This document shows positions 7,606 to 15,393 of a stretch of 64,000 nt of DNA, in pieces. The notes under the pieces are model-generated. The model had not been told where the DNA came from. It searched no databases and saw nothing but the letters and a program-made list of their open reading frames with translations. Each line of letters opens with the position of its first letter. Position 1 is the stretch's first letter. Position numbers and translations under genes: made by a program. The stretch lies in assembly GCF_001544095.1 (NCBI RefSeq), contig NZ_BCPT01000004.1, positions 124,001-188,000 of the forward strand, read 5' to 3'. This DNA comes from Enterococcus casseliflavus NBRC 100478. GTDB taxonomy: Bacteria; Bacillota; Bacilli; Lactobacillales; Enterococcaceae.

Positions 7606-7658
7606 ACTATATCACAAATTAAAAAAAAATTGAAATATTATTTTGTGAAATGTATAAT
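7606..7658. promoter_or_regulatory. divergent promoter region of the RiPP cluster
   Basis: On the + strand TTGAAA (7630-7635) and TATAAT (7653-7658) are 17 bases apart, a near-consensus sigma-A promoter for the two radical SAM genes. On the - strand a -10 candidate TATAGT (7606-7611) serves the ABC exporter and precursor; its -35 is unclear inside the A/T tract. The two promoters lie back to back within 93 bases, so one regulator could govern both. No regulator gene is present in the cluster. Confidence 0.75.
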
Positions 7659-7680
7659 TATTGAAAAAGGGGGTTAGGTG

Positions 7681-8949
7681 ATGCGTTTTTCACGGTATGT
7701 CGATATCATTGAGAACGGTAACGAGACTATTCTTTGCAATACATTAACGCAAGAAATAGTTACTATTGATTCAAAAAAAATGAAAAGTAAAACGGAGATT
7801 TCGAGCGAAATAAGTGAAGGTGAACGAAAATATTTATTTGAAAATGGATTTATACACGGTGATTTGGAAAGTTATAAACAGAAAACAATCAATTTAAAGA
7901 GAGACTTAGTTACTATCACTATAAATATCACAGAAGATTGCAACTTTTCGTGTACTTATTGTTACCAGAATGATTTCCTTTCTAAAAATGTTATTACTGA
8001 TCAGACGATAAATAATATAATGCAATACATTTTAGACATTGCTCAGCTAGGCGTTCGGAGACTATATATCTATTTTTTCGGGGGCGAGCCACTTCTTTAT
8101 AAAAAAAGAATTCTCGCAATTAAAAGTAAGATTGATCAAATTGCGTCAGAGAAATCACTCTCAATTTCTTATGGTTTAGGAACAAACGCCTATCTACTCA
8201 CTCCAGATTTTATAAATCATTTTGATTCTTTAATTGTCGATACTACACTAACATCTAGAAAAGATCATGATAGAAATAGATCTCTTAAGAGTGGAAGCGG
8301 AACGTATGATAAGATTTTTGAAAATCTAGCGGTAGCATCTAAGAGCGGACGTGTTAAAATCCATATTGGTTATAATACATCTGATAAAAATACAGAAGAG
8401 TTTCAGTCTTTTCTCGTTACGATCCGCCAAAGTGATATCAAAGCCCATATCAATTGCTATTACATTAATAACTATGAGTTTAATGAAAATTATTTCAATG
8501 CATTATCCTATGAAAAATATCTAAAGTGGGTATCTTCAACTGCAATTGATCACCTAATTGAAAACGGTTTCCTAGTGAATGTCTCTCCATTTTCTTCGTA
8601 TCGCTTTGAGTGCGATGCGTATAATCCTTGGTCTGTAAAGTTTTTCTCTGATGGATCTATAGGGTTATGTAATGCAACAAATTTTTATGAACGTAGAATA
8701 ATAAAAAGTTTTACAGAATCATCTTCTTTTGCAGAAGATGTTCAATATAGCCTTTATGACCAAAAGAGTGTTCTTCCGAAAAGCAACAATCAGTGTAATT
8801 CATGTGAATTAATTGCAGTGTGTCGAGGAAAGGTACAGTGTGATACTTCATGTAACCCCAACTATTCAATTGATAGAGAAACATTCATACGTTCTTTTGT
8901 AAAGCATACAAATCTAGGTAACAGAAAATTTTTTACCCAATTTAATTAG
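7681..8949 (+). CDS. radical SAM/SPASM peptide maturase 1
   Basis: A 422-residue enzyme. Residues 1-75 form a small N-terminal domain with ENGFIHGD, in the place where RiPP enzymes carry a leader-binding (RRE/PqqD-like) domain. The radical SAM core begins with CNFSCTYC, giving Cys87, Cys91 and Cys94 for the 4Fe-4S cluster that cleaves S-adenosylmethionine, followed by the GGEP motif (YFFGGEPLL). The C-terminal SPASM region has spaced cysteines (FECDAYNP, GLCNAT, CNSCELIAVCRG, CDTSC) for auxiliary clusters. SPASM maturases make thioether, C-C or other crosslinks in peptides. ATG 7681 is seven bases after AAGGGGG; the GTG at 7678 is too close. Confidence 0.88.
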   Translation: MRFSRYVDIIENGNETILCNTLTQEIVTIDSKKMKSKTEISSEISEGERKYLFENGFIHGDLESYKQKTINLKRDLVTITINITEDCNFSCTYCYQNDFLSKNVITDQTINNIMQYILDIAQLGVRRLYIYFFGGEPLLYKKRILAIKSKIDQIASEKSLSISYGLGTNAYLLTPDFINHFDSLIVDTTLTSRKDHDRNRSLKSGSGTYDKIFENLAVASKSGRVKIHIGYNTSDKNTEEFQSFLVTIRQSDIKAHINCYYINNYEFNENYFNALSYEKYLKWVSSTAIDHLIENGFLVNVSPFSSYRFECDAYNPWSVKFFSDGSIGLCNATNFYERRIIKSFTESSSFAEDVQYSLYDQKSVLPKSNNQCNSCELIAVCRGKVQCDTSCNPNYSIDRETFIRSFVKHTNLGNRKFFTQFN

Positions 8950-8959
8950 GAGTGATTTT

Positions 8960-10222
8960 ATGAAATTATCGCAATATACGATTGTTGAAGAAGTGGATAA
9001 TGAAATACTTTTGTACAATTCGGTATACTCTGCTATCGTTTTACTAACTCAAAGCGAGTTCCATGATCTACAGACTTTTATTAATAACGATAACTTTGAG
9101 AAAACAGAATTATTCTCTTATTTAGAAAATCAAAATATCATTGTTTCCGATGAGATTGATGAAGAAGCAAGATTAGTGTCTGTGGCAAATGAAAAACGAT
9201 ATAATCCTAGTCAAGTAACTTTCACAATTGCCCCTACGATGAACTGTAATTTTTCCTGTTTTTATTGTTACGAGCAAGGGTTTAGACAACATACTATGAC
9301 TACTGAAACTGCTAAGAAAACAGCTGAGTTTATTCTTAAAAATGTATTACCCCATCAGTCATTGAAAGTAATTTGGTATGGAGGAGAGCCTTTGATGGGA
9401 TTGAACTCTATTAAAGTTATAAGTGAAATAATAATGAAAAACGAAAAAAAATATAAAAATTTCAACGCAGAAATTGTATCCAATGGTTATTTGCTAACAG
9501 AAAAAGTTGCACAACTTTTAAAAAGTTATCACGTTAATTATGCTCAAATTACTCTGGATGGGGATCAGATAAATCATGATTCTAGAAGATGTTTAACAAA
9601 TGGGAAAGGGACATTTGCAAGAATATTACAGAATATAGTTAAAACTCTAAAATATATTCCAGTAACTGTAAGAGTAAATATAGATAGGGAGAATAATCAT
9701 GAAGATGTTATTCGTTTGATGAACTCGCTGGATAATTTTAATTTACTTAAGAAAGTTGGCTTTTATCTTGCGCCGGTAGAGGATTTTGATACCTACAAAA
9801 CACCCACATGTTATACATCCCAAGAGTTTTCGAAAGAAGAAATAATGGTTTATAAAAGTCTTTTGGAAAGAGGGATAAATATTGTTGCCATACCACGGAC
9901 AACGATTGGGTTCTGCGAAGCTATCAATCGAGATGACTATGTAATCGACCCTAATGGATTTTTATATAAATGCTGGGTTCATATTGGTAAAACGATTGGA
10001 CGAGTTGGAGATATCTATACAGGAATACAATTGAACAGTGTGCATAAAACATTTACAGAGTACAAATTTTTTTCGAAAGCGAAATGTTCAAGTTGTAAAG
10101 TTCAACCTTTGTGTTTAGGAGGCTGTCCGTTAATTCGAATGAATACAGGTGAGTCGAAGTGCGTTAGCTATAAGTACAATATTGAAGAGCATATAAAAAT
10201 GGCTTCGGCAAGACTAATATAA
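8960..10222 (+). CDS. radical SAM/SPASM peptide maturase 2
   Basis: A 420-residue enzyme, 10 bases after maturase 1 and clearly cotranscribed. Its N-terminal 90 residues resemble a leader-binding domain (EILLYNSVYSAIVLL). The radical SAM site is CNFSCFYC (Cys96, Cys100, Cys103), followed by WYGGEPLMGL. The SPASM end has CEAIN, KCWVHIGK, CSSCKVQPLCLGGCP and SKCVSY. It shares the architecture of maturase 1 but differs throughout, so the two enzymes probably catalyse different or sequential modifications of one precursor. AGGAG lies eight bases before the ATG. Confidence 0.88.
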   Translation: MKLSQYTIVEEVDNEILLYNSVYSAIVLLTQSEFHDLQTFINNDNFEKTELFSYLENQNIIVSDEIDEEARLVSVANEKRYNPSQVTFTIAPTMNCNFSCFYCYEQGFRQHTMTTETAKKTAEFILKNVLPHQSLKVIWYGGEPLMGLNSIKVISEIIMKNEKKYKNFNAEIVSNGYLLTEKVAQLLKSYHVNYAQITLDGDQINHDSRRCLTNGKGTFARILQNIVKTLKYIPVTVRVNIDRENNHEDVIRLMNSLDNFNLLKKVGFYLAPVEDFDTYKTPTCYTSQEFSKEEIMVYKSLLERGINIVAIPRTTIGFCEAINRDDYVIDPNGFLYKCWVHIGKTIGRVGDIYTGIQLNSVHKTFTEYKFFSKAKCSSCKVQPLCLGGCPLIRMNTGESKCVSYKYNIEEHIKMASARLI

Positions 10223-10433
10223 TCTGGTGGAATATTTTTGCTTCAGAAGATTGATAAGGTCTTCTTAAAAAAATAGCTTAGTTAAATAAGGTTACTATGT
10301 TACATTGTGAATAGAATCTATACTTACTTATGAAAATAGAAAGCGTAACTCAATTTTCTCATTCATATTGTAATAAATGATTTCTCATATTAAAATTTTT
10401 ATAAGAAAACTAAATAGTGAGCAAAGCTCACCC

Positions 10434-10469
10434 CAAGCAGCCTCCGAAACTGTTTTCGGGGGCTGCTTG
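10434..10469. repeat. long near-perfect hairpin downstream of the RiPP cluster
   Basis: CAAGCAGCCTCCGAAAA pairs with TTTTCGGGGGCTGCTTG across a tiny loop, with outer pairing that extends into CCCC/GGGG flanks. It is GC-rich in AT-rich surroundings and lacks a T run on either strand. It may be a terminator of the radical SAM operon or a mobile repeat end. Confidence 0.5.
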
Positions 10470-10513
10470 AGGTTTGGGGGGCTTAGCTAGCTAAGTAATG
10501 ATCGATCACTAAA

Positions 10514-10573
10514 AAAATGATCAAAACAGAATAGGCAATTTTTTCTTTTCAATCAAAAAATTTTGATCATTTT
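10514..10573. repeat. inverted repeat AAAATGATCAAAA / TTTTGATCATTTT
   Basis: Thirteen-base arms at 10514-10526 and 10561-10573 are perfectly complementary, with a 34-base AT-rich centre. Together with the GC-rich hairpin just upstream it marks the 10.2-10.6 kb gap, which otherwise holds no gene. It could be a terminator or the end of an old insertion. Confidence 0.4.
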
Positions 10574-10581
10574 ATCAAGCA

Positions 10582-10777
10582 GAGGATGGCACAAGTAAGT
10601 GGAAAGTAGGTAGTGGCTATTTTTTTGTTCAGGATGGGGAAGTAGATTTGTCTAGGATACGCCGGAGGATAAACGTTTTGAGGATCATTTGTTTTTGACT
10701 TACCTATGTGCCATCACTGCGGAAACCCTGTGGATGAAGGCGTCATGTACGACACCAGATACTCGGATGAGAGCTAA
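10582..10777 (+). pseudogene. decayed gene fragment with zinc-ribbon-like end
   Basis: Two fragments lie on the same strand in different frames. From 10582 the sequence reads EDGTSKWKVGSGYFFVQDGE and continues VDLSR. From 10682 another frame reads FDLPMCHHCGNPVDEGVMYD and ends in TAA at 10775-10777; its CHHCGNP resembles the start of a zinc ribbon. Neither has a ribosome site. Frameshift decay of one gene is the likeliest reading. Confidence 0.35.
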
Positions 10778-11171
10778 GGACGTTTGATTGCCGTGCCTGA
10801 CACGCTTTTTCTAACCGCAAAGTCGTAGGGGCTAAAGAGCTACAGCGCTGAGACAGATGACTGCCCCGTGCGATTTTGGGTGTTTTTTGAACCCTACAAG
10901 CTGCTATTGCTACGCGTCTATTCGTCGCAAGCTTGGAAGGTCTTCTCATAAAATGCCCGTCAGCTGTCAACAGGCTGCCTTTTGCATCAGGAAGCATCAG
11001 CGTTCCAACAAATCTTTTTGATCCAGTAGTCGCCCACTCATTTTGGGCAACTTCTATCCGAGAAAACATTGCGTTAGAAGTATGTCTGTCCGTCTTTTCC
11101 AGATAAAAGTCAGCTGAAAGAGGGCTGATACTTAACAAAACGGCAGTTAGGACGACCACAAGCGCTCTCAA
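10743..11171 (-). pseudogene. degenerate open frame with a signal-peptide-like N-terminus
   Basis: A 142-codon frame starts at TTG behind GAAAGGA. The first residues (MRALVVVLTAVLLSISPLSA) form a convincing secretion signal, and the next 50 look protein-like (FVGTLMLPDAKGSLLTADGH). From about residue 80 the composition turns unnatural (Arg, Ser and Cys rich), as expected after a frameshift. A broken secreted-protein gene is the best guess. Alternatively the whole frame may be chance, since it overlaps another decayed fragment on the opposite strand. Confidence 0.25.
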
Positions 11172-11232
11172 AAAAACTCAGTCCTTTCTTTTCAATGGTC
11201 ATTGTTCTTATCTGCACTTCATGATAGCACCG

Positions 11233-11258
11233 AAACGCGAATTATTTTTCGCGTTTTT
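11233..11258 (+). terminator. Rho-independent terminator upstream of the gad operon
   Basis: AAACGCGAA (11233-11241) pairs with TTCGCGTTT (11248-11256) and runs into a T tract. No intact + strand gene lies directly before it. It probably belonged to the gene that decayed in the preceding kilobase, and it insulates the gad operon. Confidence 0.65.
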
Positions 11259-11354
11259 TTGTTTTTAAAATAAAAAATTAGGTATTCGCTTTTTTGGGTT
11301 AAATGGTATACCTGAGATGGAATAAAAATAATAAAAGAAAGGACAGGATTTACA

Positions 11355-11996
11355 ATGAAGAAAACATCATTAGTTGCAGGTTTCGTTTTAGGTGTAGGCG
11401 TTTTGTTTACTCTAGGTGCATGCTCAACAGTGGAAGAATCAGGGGAAGTGGTCTCTGGGTCTGGAACGGAAACGTTGATCAGCGATTCGTCAGATGAAGT
11501 AGTTGTGGGAAGTGAAAAATTGAGTGATGACGGGTATTTTGAAGAAATCGTAACTAAGGGAATCGATCCGAAAATCAAAGACGTCGTTTGGTATGAAACG
11601 AATTATGAAAATGCTGGTTGGGATCACATTCGCTTTTTAGTGAATCATGTAAAAATCGTGAATGTAGAAGAATTCAAAGACAAAGACAAAGAATACAAAA
11701 CATTGCTCTCACTGAAATATCAATTGTTTAATGAAGATTCGAAAGACAAAAAAATCAAACCTGACAAAGCCTATTTGGTGTTGAATGATGGCAAAAAAGT
11801 AGAAGCGGAAGTGTTTGTGGACTACTTAGATGATGAGATTTTGACCCATGACAAACATAAAGATGGCTTTATTCATTTTAAAGTGGCGCAAGAACAAAGT
11901 TTGCCAGCGATCAAAGCGGTCGAAATCGAATTTAAAGCAGATGGAGATTTGACACATACGTACCATATTGATCTATCTTCCGCTGCTGAAAAATAG
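11355..11996 (+). CDS. lipoprotein, first gene of the glutamate-decarboxylase operon
   Basis: The 213-residue product has a lipoprotein signal (VLFTLGAC, with the lipid-modified Cys at about residue 23) and an acidic Ser/Glu linker. A beta-rich domain follows (WDHIRFLVNHVKIVNV, LSLKYQLFNED, YLVLNDGKKVEAEVF) that resembles the DUF5067/immunoglobulin-like folds of secreted Firmicutes proteins. It would face the outside of the membrane. AAAGGA lies before the ATG. Only 25 bases separate it from gadC, so it is cotranscribed with the acid-resistance genes; a role in coping with acid at the cell surface is inference. Confidence 0.7.
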   Translation: MKKTSLVAGFVLGVGVLFTLGACSTVEESGEVVSGSGTETLISDSSDEVVVGSEKLSDDGYFEEIVTKGIDPKIKDVVWYETNYENAGWDHIRFLVNHVKIVNVEEFKDKDKEYKTLLSLKYQLFNEDSKDKKIKPDKAYLVLNDGKKVEAEVFVDYLDDEILTHDKHKDGFIHFKVAQEQSLPAIKAVEIEFKADGDLTHTYHIDLSSAAEK

Positions 11997-12021
11997 TATC
12001 TAACGATAGGAGGTAAAAAAA

Positions 12022-13431
12022 ATGGATACTAGCAAGAAAAAACTATCATTGTTGAGTTTTTTTGCAATAACTGCTTCAATGGTGATGACGGTATATGAGT
12101 ATCCAACCTTTGCGACATCGAAGATGAATTTAGTTTTTTATTTACTCGTCGGCGGTTTCCTCTGGTTTATCCCTGTAGCCCTTTGCTCTGCGGAGATGGC
12201 TACTGTAAAGGGATGGGAAAAAGGGGGACTCTATACCTGGGTCTCAAAAACATTAGGGAGAAAATGGGGCTTTGCTGCCATTTTCTTCCAATGGTTCCAA
12301 ATCACGGTAGGCTTTATTACGATGATTTACTTTATTGTCGGGGCGCTTTCCTATGCCCTAAATTGGCCGGCTCTTAATACGAATGTTTGGCTGAAGCTGA
12401 TTGCCACTTTAGTGATCTTTTGGCTGATCACGATCTCGCAATTTGGCGGAACAAAAAATACTGCGAAGATTGCCAAAGTAGGGTTCTTTGTGGGGATCGT
12501 CGCAACAGGGATCATTCTTTTTATCTTAGGAATTGTCTACATTGCTCAAGGGAATCCCGTCAAAGTTTCTTTTGGATCAGGCGCTTGGATTCCTGATTTC
12601 ACGAAAATCAATACGCTGGTCGTTTTTGTTTCCTTTATTTTAGCCTATGCAGGGGTTGAATCTTCTGCCAGTCACGTAAAAGATATGGACAATCCTGGAA
12701 AGAATTACCCGAAAGCTATTTTGATTTTAGTTGTAGCAACGATTCTTTTGGATACGTTAGGTGGGGCAACGGTGGCTGCCACGATTCCCCAAAATCAATT
12801 GTCTCTTGATACTGGCGTGATTCAAGCCTATTCTTATTTGATCCATCATTTTGGCGGCGGAGAATGGCTGGTTCGTTTGATTGCCGTGGTCATCTGTTTA
12901 GGTGTCATTGCAGAAATTGCTGCTTGGGTGGTCGGCCCATCGACTGCGATGCTTGAAGCAGCTGAAAATGGCTTGCTGCCAAAACAAATGGCCAAAGTCA
13001 ATCAACACAATGTCCCAATCAATATCGTTTTGGTACAAGGCATCATTGTTTCCATTTGGGCGGTTGTCTTGACATTAGGCGGTGGAGGCGCCAATCTATC
13101 CTTCTTCGTTGCGATGGCGTTGACGGTCTGCATCTATCTGGTGGCTTATGTCCTCTTGTTTCTTTCCTATATTAAATTAGTCAAAGAAAAAGACGACTTA
13201 ACAAGAACGTATCATATTCCTGGTGGGAAAAATGTGAAAATTGGTGTTGCGATGGTTGGTTTGCTTGTTTCTATTTTTTCTTTCTTTATTTCCTTCTTTC
13301 CACCGAGCGATATCGGCACCGGAAAGGGCGGAACCTATTTAGCCATCTTGATCATCAGTTGGCTGATTATTGTCGTGATACCGTTTGTCATCTATAAATA
13401 TGTAGGTGAAAAAGCAAGCGATAAAAAATAA
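12022..13431 (+). CDS. gadC: glutamate:gamma-aminobutyrate antiporter GadC
   Basis: A 469-residue APC-superfamily transporter with about 12 membrane helices. The sequence opens with MDTSKKKLSLLSFFAITASM and includes ATSKMNLVFYLLVGGFLWFI, VESSASHVKDMDNPGKNYPK and the helix IAEIAAWVVGPSTAMLEAAE, all characteristic of the glutamate/GABA antiporter family. It imports glutamate and exports GABA, so that together with GadB each cycle consumes a cytosolic proton. The C-terminus is short and basic (GEKASDKK). AGGAGG lies seven bases before the ATG. The decarboxylase follows after 29 bases, which fixes the assignment. Confidence 0.93.
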   Translation: MDTSKKKLSLLSFFAITASMVMTVYEYPTFATSKMNLVFYLLVGGFLWFIPVALCSAEMATVKGWEKGGLYTWVSKTLGRKWGFAAIFFQWFQITVGFITMIYFIVGALSYALNWPALNTNVWLKLIATLVIFWLITISQFGGTKNTAKIAKVGFFVGIVATGIILFILGIVYIAQGNPVKVSFGSGAWIPDFTKINTLVVFVSFILAYAGVESSASHVKDMDNPGKNYPKAILILVVATILLDTLGGATVAATIPQNQLSLDTGVIQAYSYLIHHFGGGEWLVRLIAVVICLGVIAEIAAWVVGPSTAMLEAAENGLLPKQMAKVNQHNVPINIVLVQGIIVSIWAVVLTLGGGGANLSFFVAMALTVCIYLVAYVLLFLSYIKLVKEKDDLTRTYHIPGGKNVKIGVAMVGLLVSIFSFFISFFPPSDIGTGKGGTYLAILIISWLIIVVIPFVIYKYVGEKASDKK

Positions 13432-13460
13432 AAAGCACAACCTATGAGGAGGAGAGCTGC

Positions 13461-14855
13461 ATGTTATTTAGTAAAAAAAATCGAAAAGAAGCCCAATATT
13501 TGGAGCCTATCTATGGGAATGAGGCAATGGATCAAGCGATCCCTATGTACAAATTACCAAAAGAGTCCTTGGTACCGCGGGATGCCTATGAATTAGTCAA
13601 AGATCAATTGATCGATGAAGGGGTCTCAAGACAAAATTTGGCGACGTTCTGTCAAACCTACATGGAACCAGAAGCAGTCAAAATTATGAGTGAAACCCTT
13701 GATAAAAACGCCATCGATAAAACCGAGTACCCACGGACAGCAGAAATTGAAAACCGCTGTGTCAATATGATCGCTGATTTATGGCATGCCCCAGAAGCGT
13801 CCGATTTTATCGGTACATCAACGGTAGGCTCAAGTGAAGCGTGTATGTTAGGTGGATTGGCCTTAAAATTTGCTTGGCGCAATCGGGCAAAAAAACTTGG
13901 CTTAGATATCAATAAACAAAAACCAAACTTAGTGATTTCTTCTGCCTATCAAGTCGTTTGGGAAAAATTCTGTGTCTACTGGGACATTGAAATGCGAACG
14001 ATCCCTATCGATGAAGAACATGGCAGCATTAATGTTGAAAAGGTCACGGACTATTTAGATGAATATACGATCGGGGTCGTTGGTATTTTAGGAATCACTT
14101 ACACTGGACGATACGATGATATCAAAGCACTAGACAAGAAATTAGAGGAATACAACAAACACACCGACTACAAAGTCTACATCCACGTGGATGCGGCTAG
14201 TGGGGGATTGTACACGCCATTTATGGAACCAGAACTTGAATGGGATTTCCGTTTGAAAAACGTTCGTTCCATCAGTACGTCTGGACATAAATATGGGTTA
14301 GTCTACCCTGGTATCGGTTGGGTGCTTTGGAAAGAAAAAGATTTCTTACCAGAAGAGTTGGTCTTTAAAGTAAGTTATCTTGGCGGTGAAATGCCAACGA
14401 TGGCCATCAACTTTTCAAGAAGCGCCAGCCAAATCATCGGACAATATTACACCTTTATCCGCAATGGGTTTGAAGGCTACCGCTTGATCCACAAAAAGAC
14501 CAGCGATGTTGCCCAATATTTAGCAAAAGAGATTGAAAACATGGGTTACTTCGATATTTATAATGATGGTTCACGGTTGCCGATCGTCTGCTACAAATTA
14601 AAAGAAGATGCCGATATTTCTTGGAATCTGTATGATTTGACGGATGAATTTGCGATGAAAGGCTGGCAAGTCCCTACCTATCCATTACCTGATAATCTAT
14701 CACATATCAATATCCAACGCTTTGTTTGCCGGGCAGATTTAAGTATGCAAATGGCAATGGATCTGGTGCAAGACATGAAAGAAGGAATCGAGCGCTTGAA
14801 CAAGCGACCAAGCCGTCATGTTTCATCCGATCAAACCTATGGCTTTTCACATTAA
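13461..14855 (+). CDS. gadB: glutamate decarboxylase
   Basis: A 464-residue PLP-dependent glutamate decarboxylase, full length for the family. The cofactor lysine is Lys277 in STSGHKYGLVYPG. Other hallmarks are GTSTVGSSEACMLGGLALKF, the PLP-binding HVDAASGGLYTPFMEP and the C-terminal QTYGFSH, whose His can close the active site at neutral pH. It converts L-glutamate and a proton to GABA and CO2 in the cytosol, and GadC exchanges the product. GAGGAGGAG precedes the ATG. A strong terminator follows about 100 bases downstream, ending a lipoprotein-gadC-gadB operon. Confidence 0.95.
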   Translation: MLFSKKNRKEAQYLEPIYGNEAMDQAIPMYKLPKESLVPRDAYELVKDQLIDEGVSRQNLATFCQTYMEPEAVKIMSETLDKNAIDKTEYPRTAEIENRCVNMIADLWHAPEASDFIGTSTVGSSEACMLGGLALKFAWRNRAKKLGLDINKQKPNLVISSAYQVVWEKFCVYWDIEMRTIPIDEEHGSINVEKVTDYLDEYTIGVVGILGITYTGRYDDIKALDKKLEEYNKHTDYKVYIHVDAASGGLYTPFMEPELEWDFRLKNVRSISTSGHKYGLVYPGIGWVLWKEKDFLPEELVFKVSYLGGEMPTMAINFSRSASQIIGQYYTFIRNGFEGYRLIHKKTSDVAQYLAKEIENMGYFDIYNDGSRLPIVCYKLKEDADISWNLYDLTDEFAMKGWQVPTYPLPDNLSHINIQRFVCRADLSMQMAMDLVQDMKEGIERLNKRPSRHVSSDQTYGFSH

Positions 14856-14959
14856 GAAACGGTATCGCTAGAAACCCTTTCATTGTTTTTTTCAATGAAT
14901 AAAAAGTCCCTTTATGAAACTTTTTTTGCAAGACTGAATGAACATTGGTTTATAGAAAA

Positions 14960-14998
14960 ATCAAAGGCGGTTGCATCGACTGCCTTTGATTTTTTTTG
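14960..14998 (+). terminator. terminator of the gad operon
   Basis: ATCAAAGGC (14960-14968) pairs with GCCTTTGAT (14982-14990), with further partial pairing inside, followed by eight T residues. It closes the lipoprotein-gadC-gadB transcription unit. Confidence 0.85.
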
Positions 14999-15015
14999 TT
15001 TATAAGAACGGGTAA

Positions 15016-15105
15016 GCACTTGATAGTGTCATTTTTTAAGAGTAAGTAAAAAAATGGCGCTTGATAATTTCATTTATTGACATTTCTGGCTTGTGATAGT
15101 ATTAA
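15016..15105 (+). promoter_or_regulatory. direct repeats and promoter of the Mga-like regulator
   Basis: Two copies of GCRCTTGATARTKTCATTT lie at 15016-15034 and 15057-15075, 41 bases apart (four helical turns), directly before TTGACA (15077-15082), a 17-base spacer and TATTAA (15100-15105). Phased direct repeats before a promoter suggest an activator bound on one DNA face. A leader of about 285 bases separates the promoter from the start codon at 15394; I see no convincing gene in it. Confidence 0.6.
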
Positions 15106-15393
15106 TTATTATGGTCTAAATATATTTTTTTAGAGAAGCATGTTTTACATATGCAAAAAGAAAATCCGAGAACATTGTCGCGAGAAAATTCTGAGGAAAG
15201 TTCGTCTGGCAGGGCGCATTTTTGTTCGTTCGTTTTGGTTTATTTGGGGAGTAAGTGAAGGAAAAGTATGTGTAGAAAGGGCATGTTTTTACTGCATTTG
15301 TTTGTTTCATAGGAAATGTACTGCTATCTTTTTCTGTAAATTGATTGTAACTATTCGAAAAGAATAAGGATTTACACAGGAGGAAAAACAGTC

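Noticed and set aside
10330-10380. 16-codon peptide (MKIESVTQFSHSYCNK) after the radical SAM genes, considered as a second precursor
   Set aside because: It lacks a ribosome site and resembles the real precursor only in having Cys and His.
15140-15367. Open frame of 75 codons in the leader of the Mga-like gene
   Set aside because: No ribosome site, and an unnatural composition of Cys, Arg, Phe and Lys; more likely untranslated leader.
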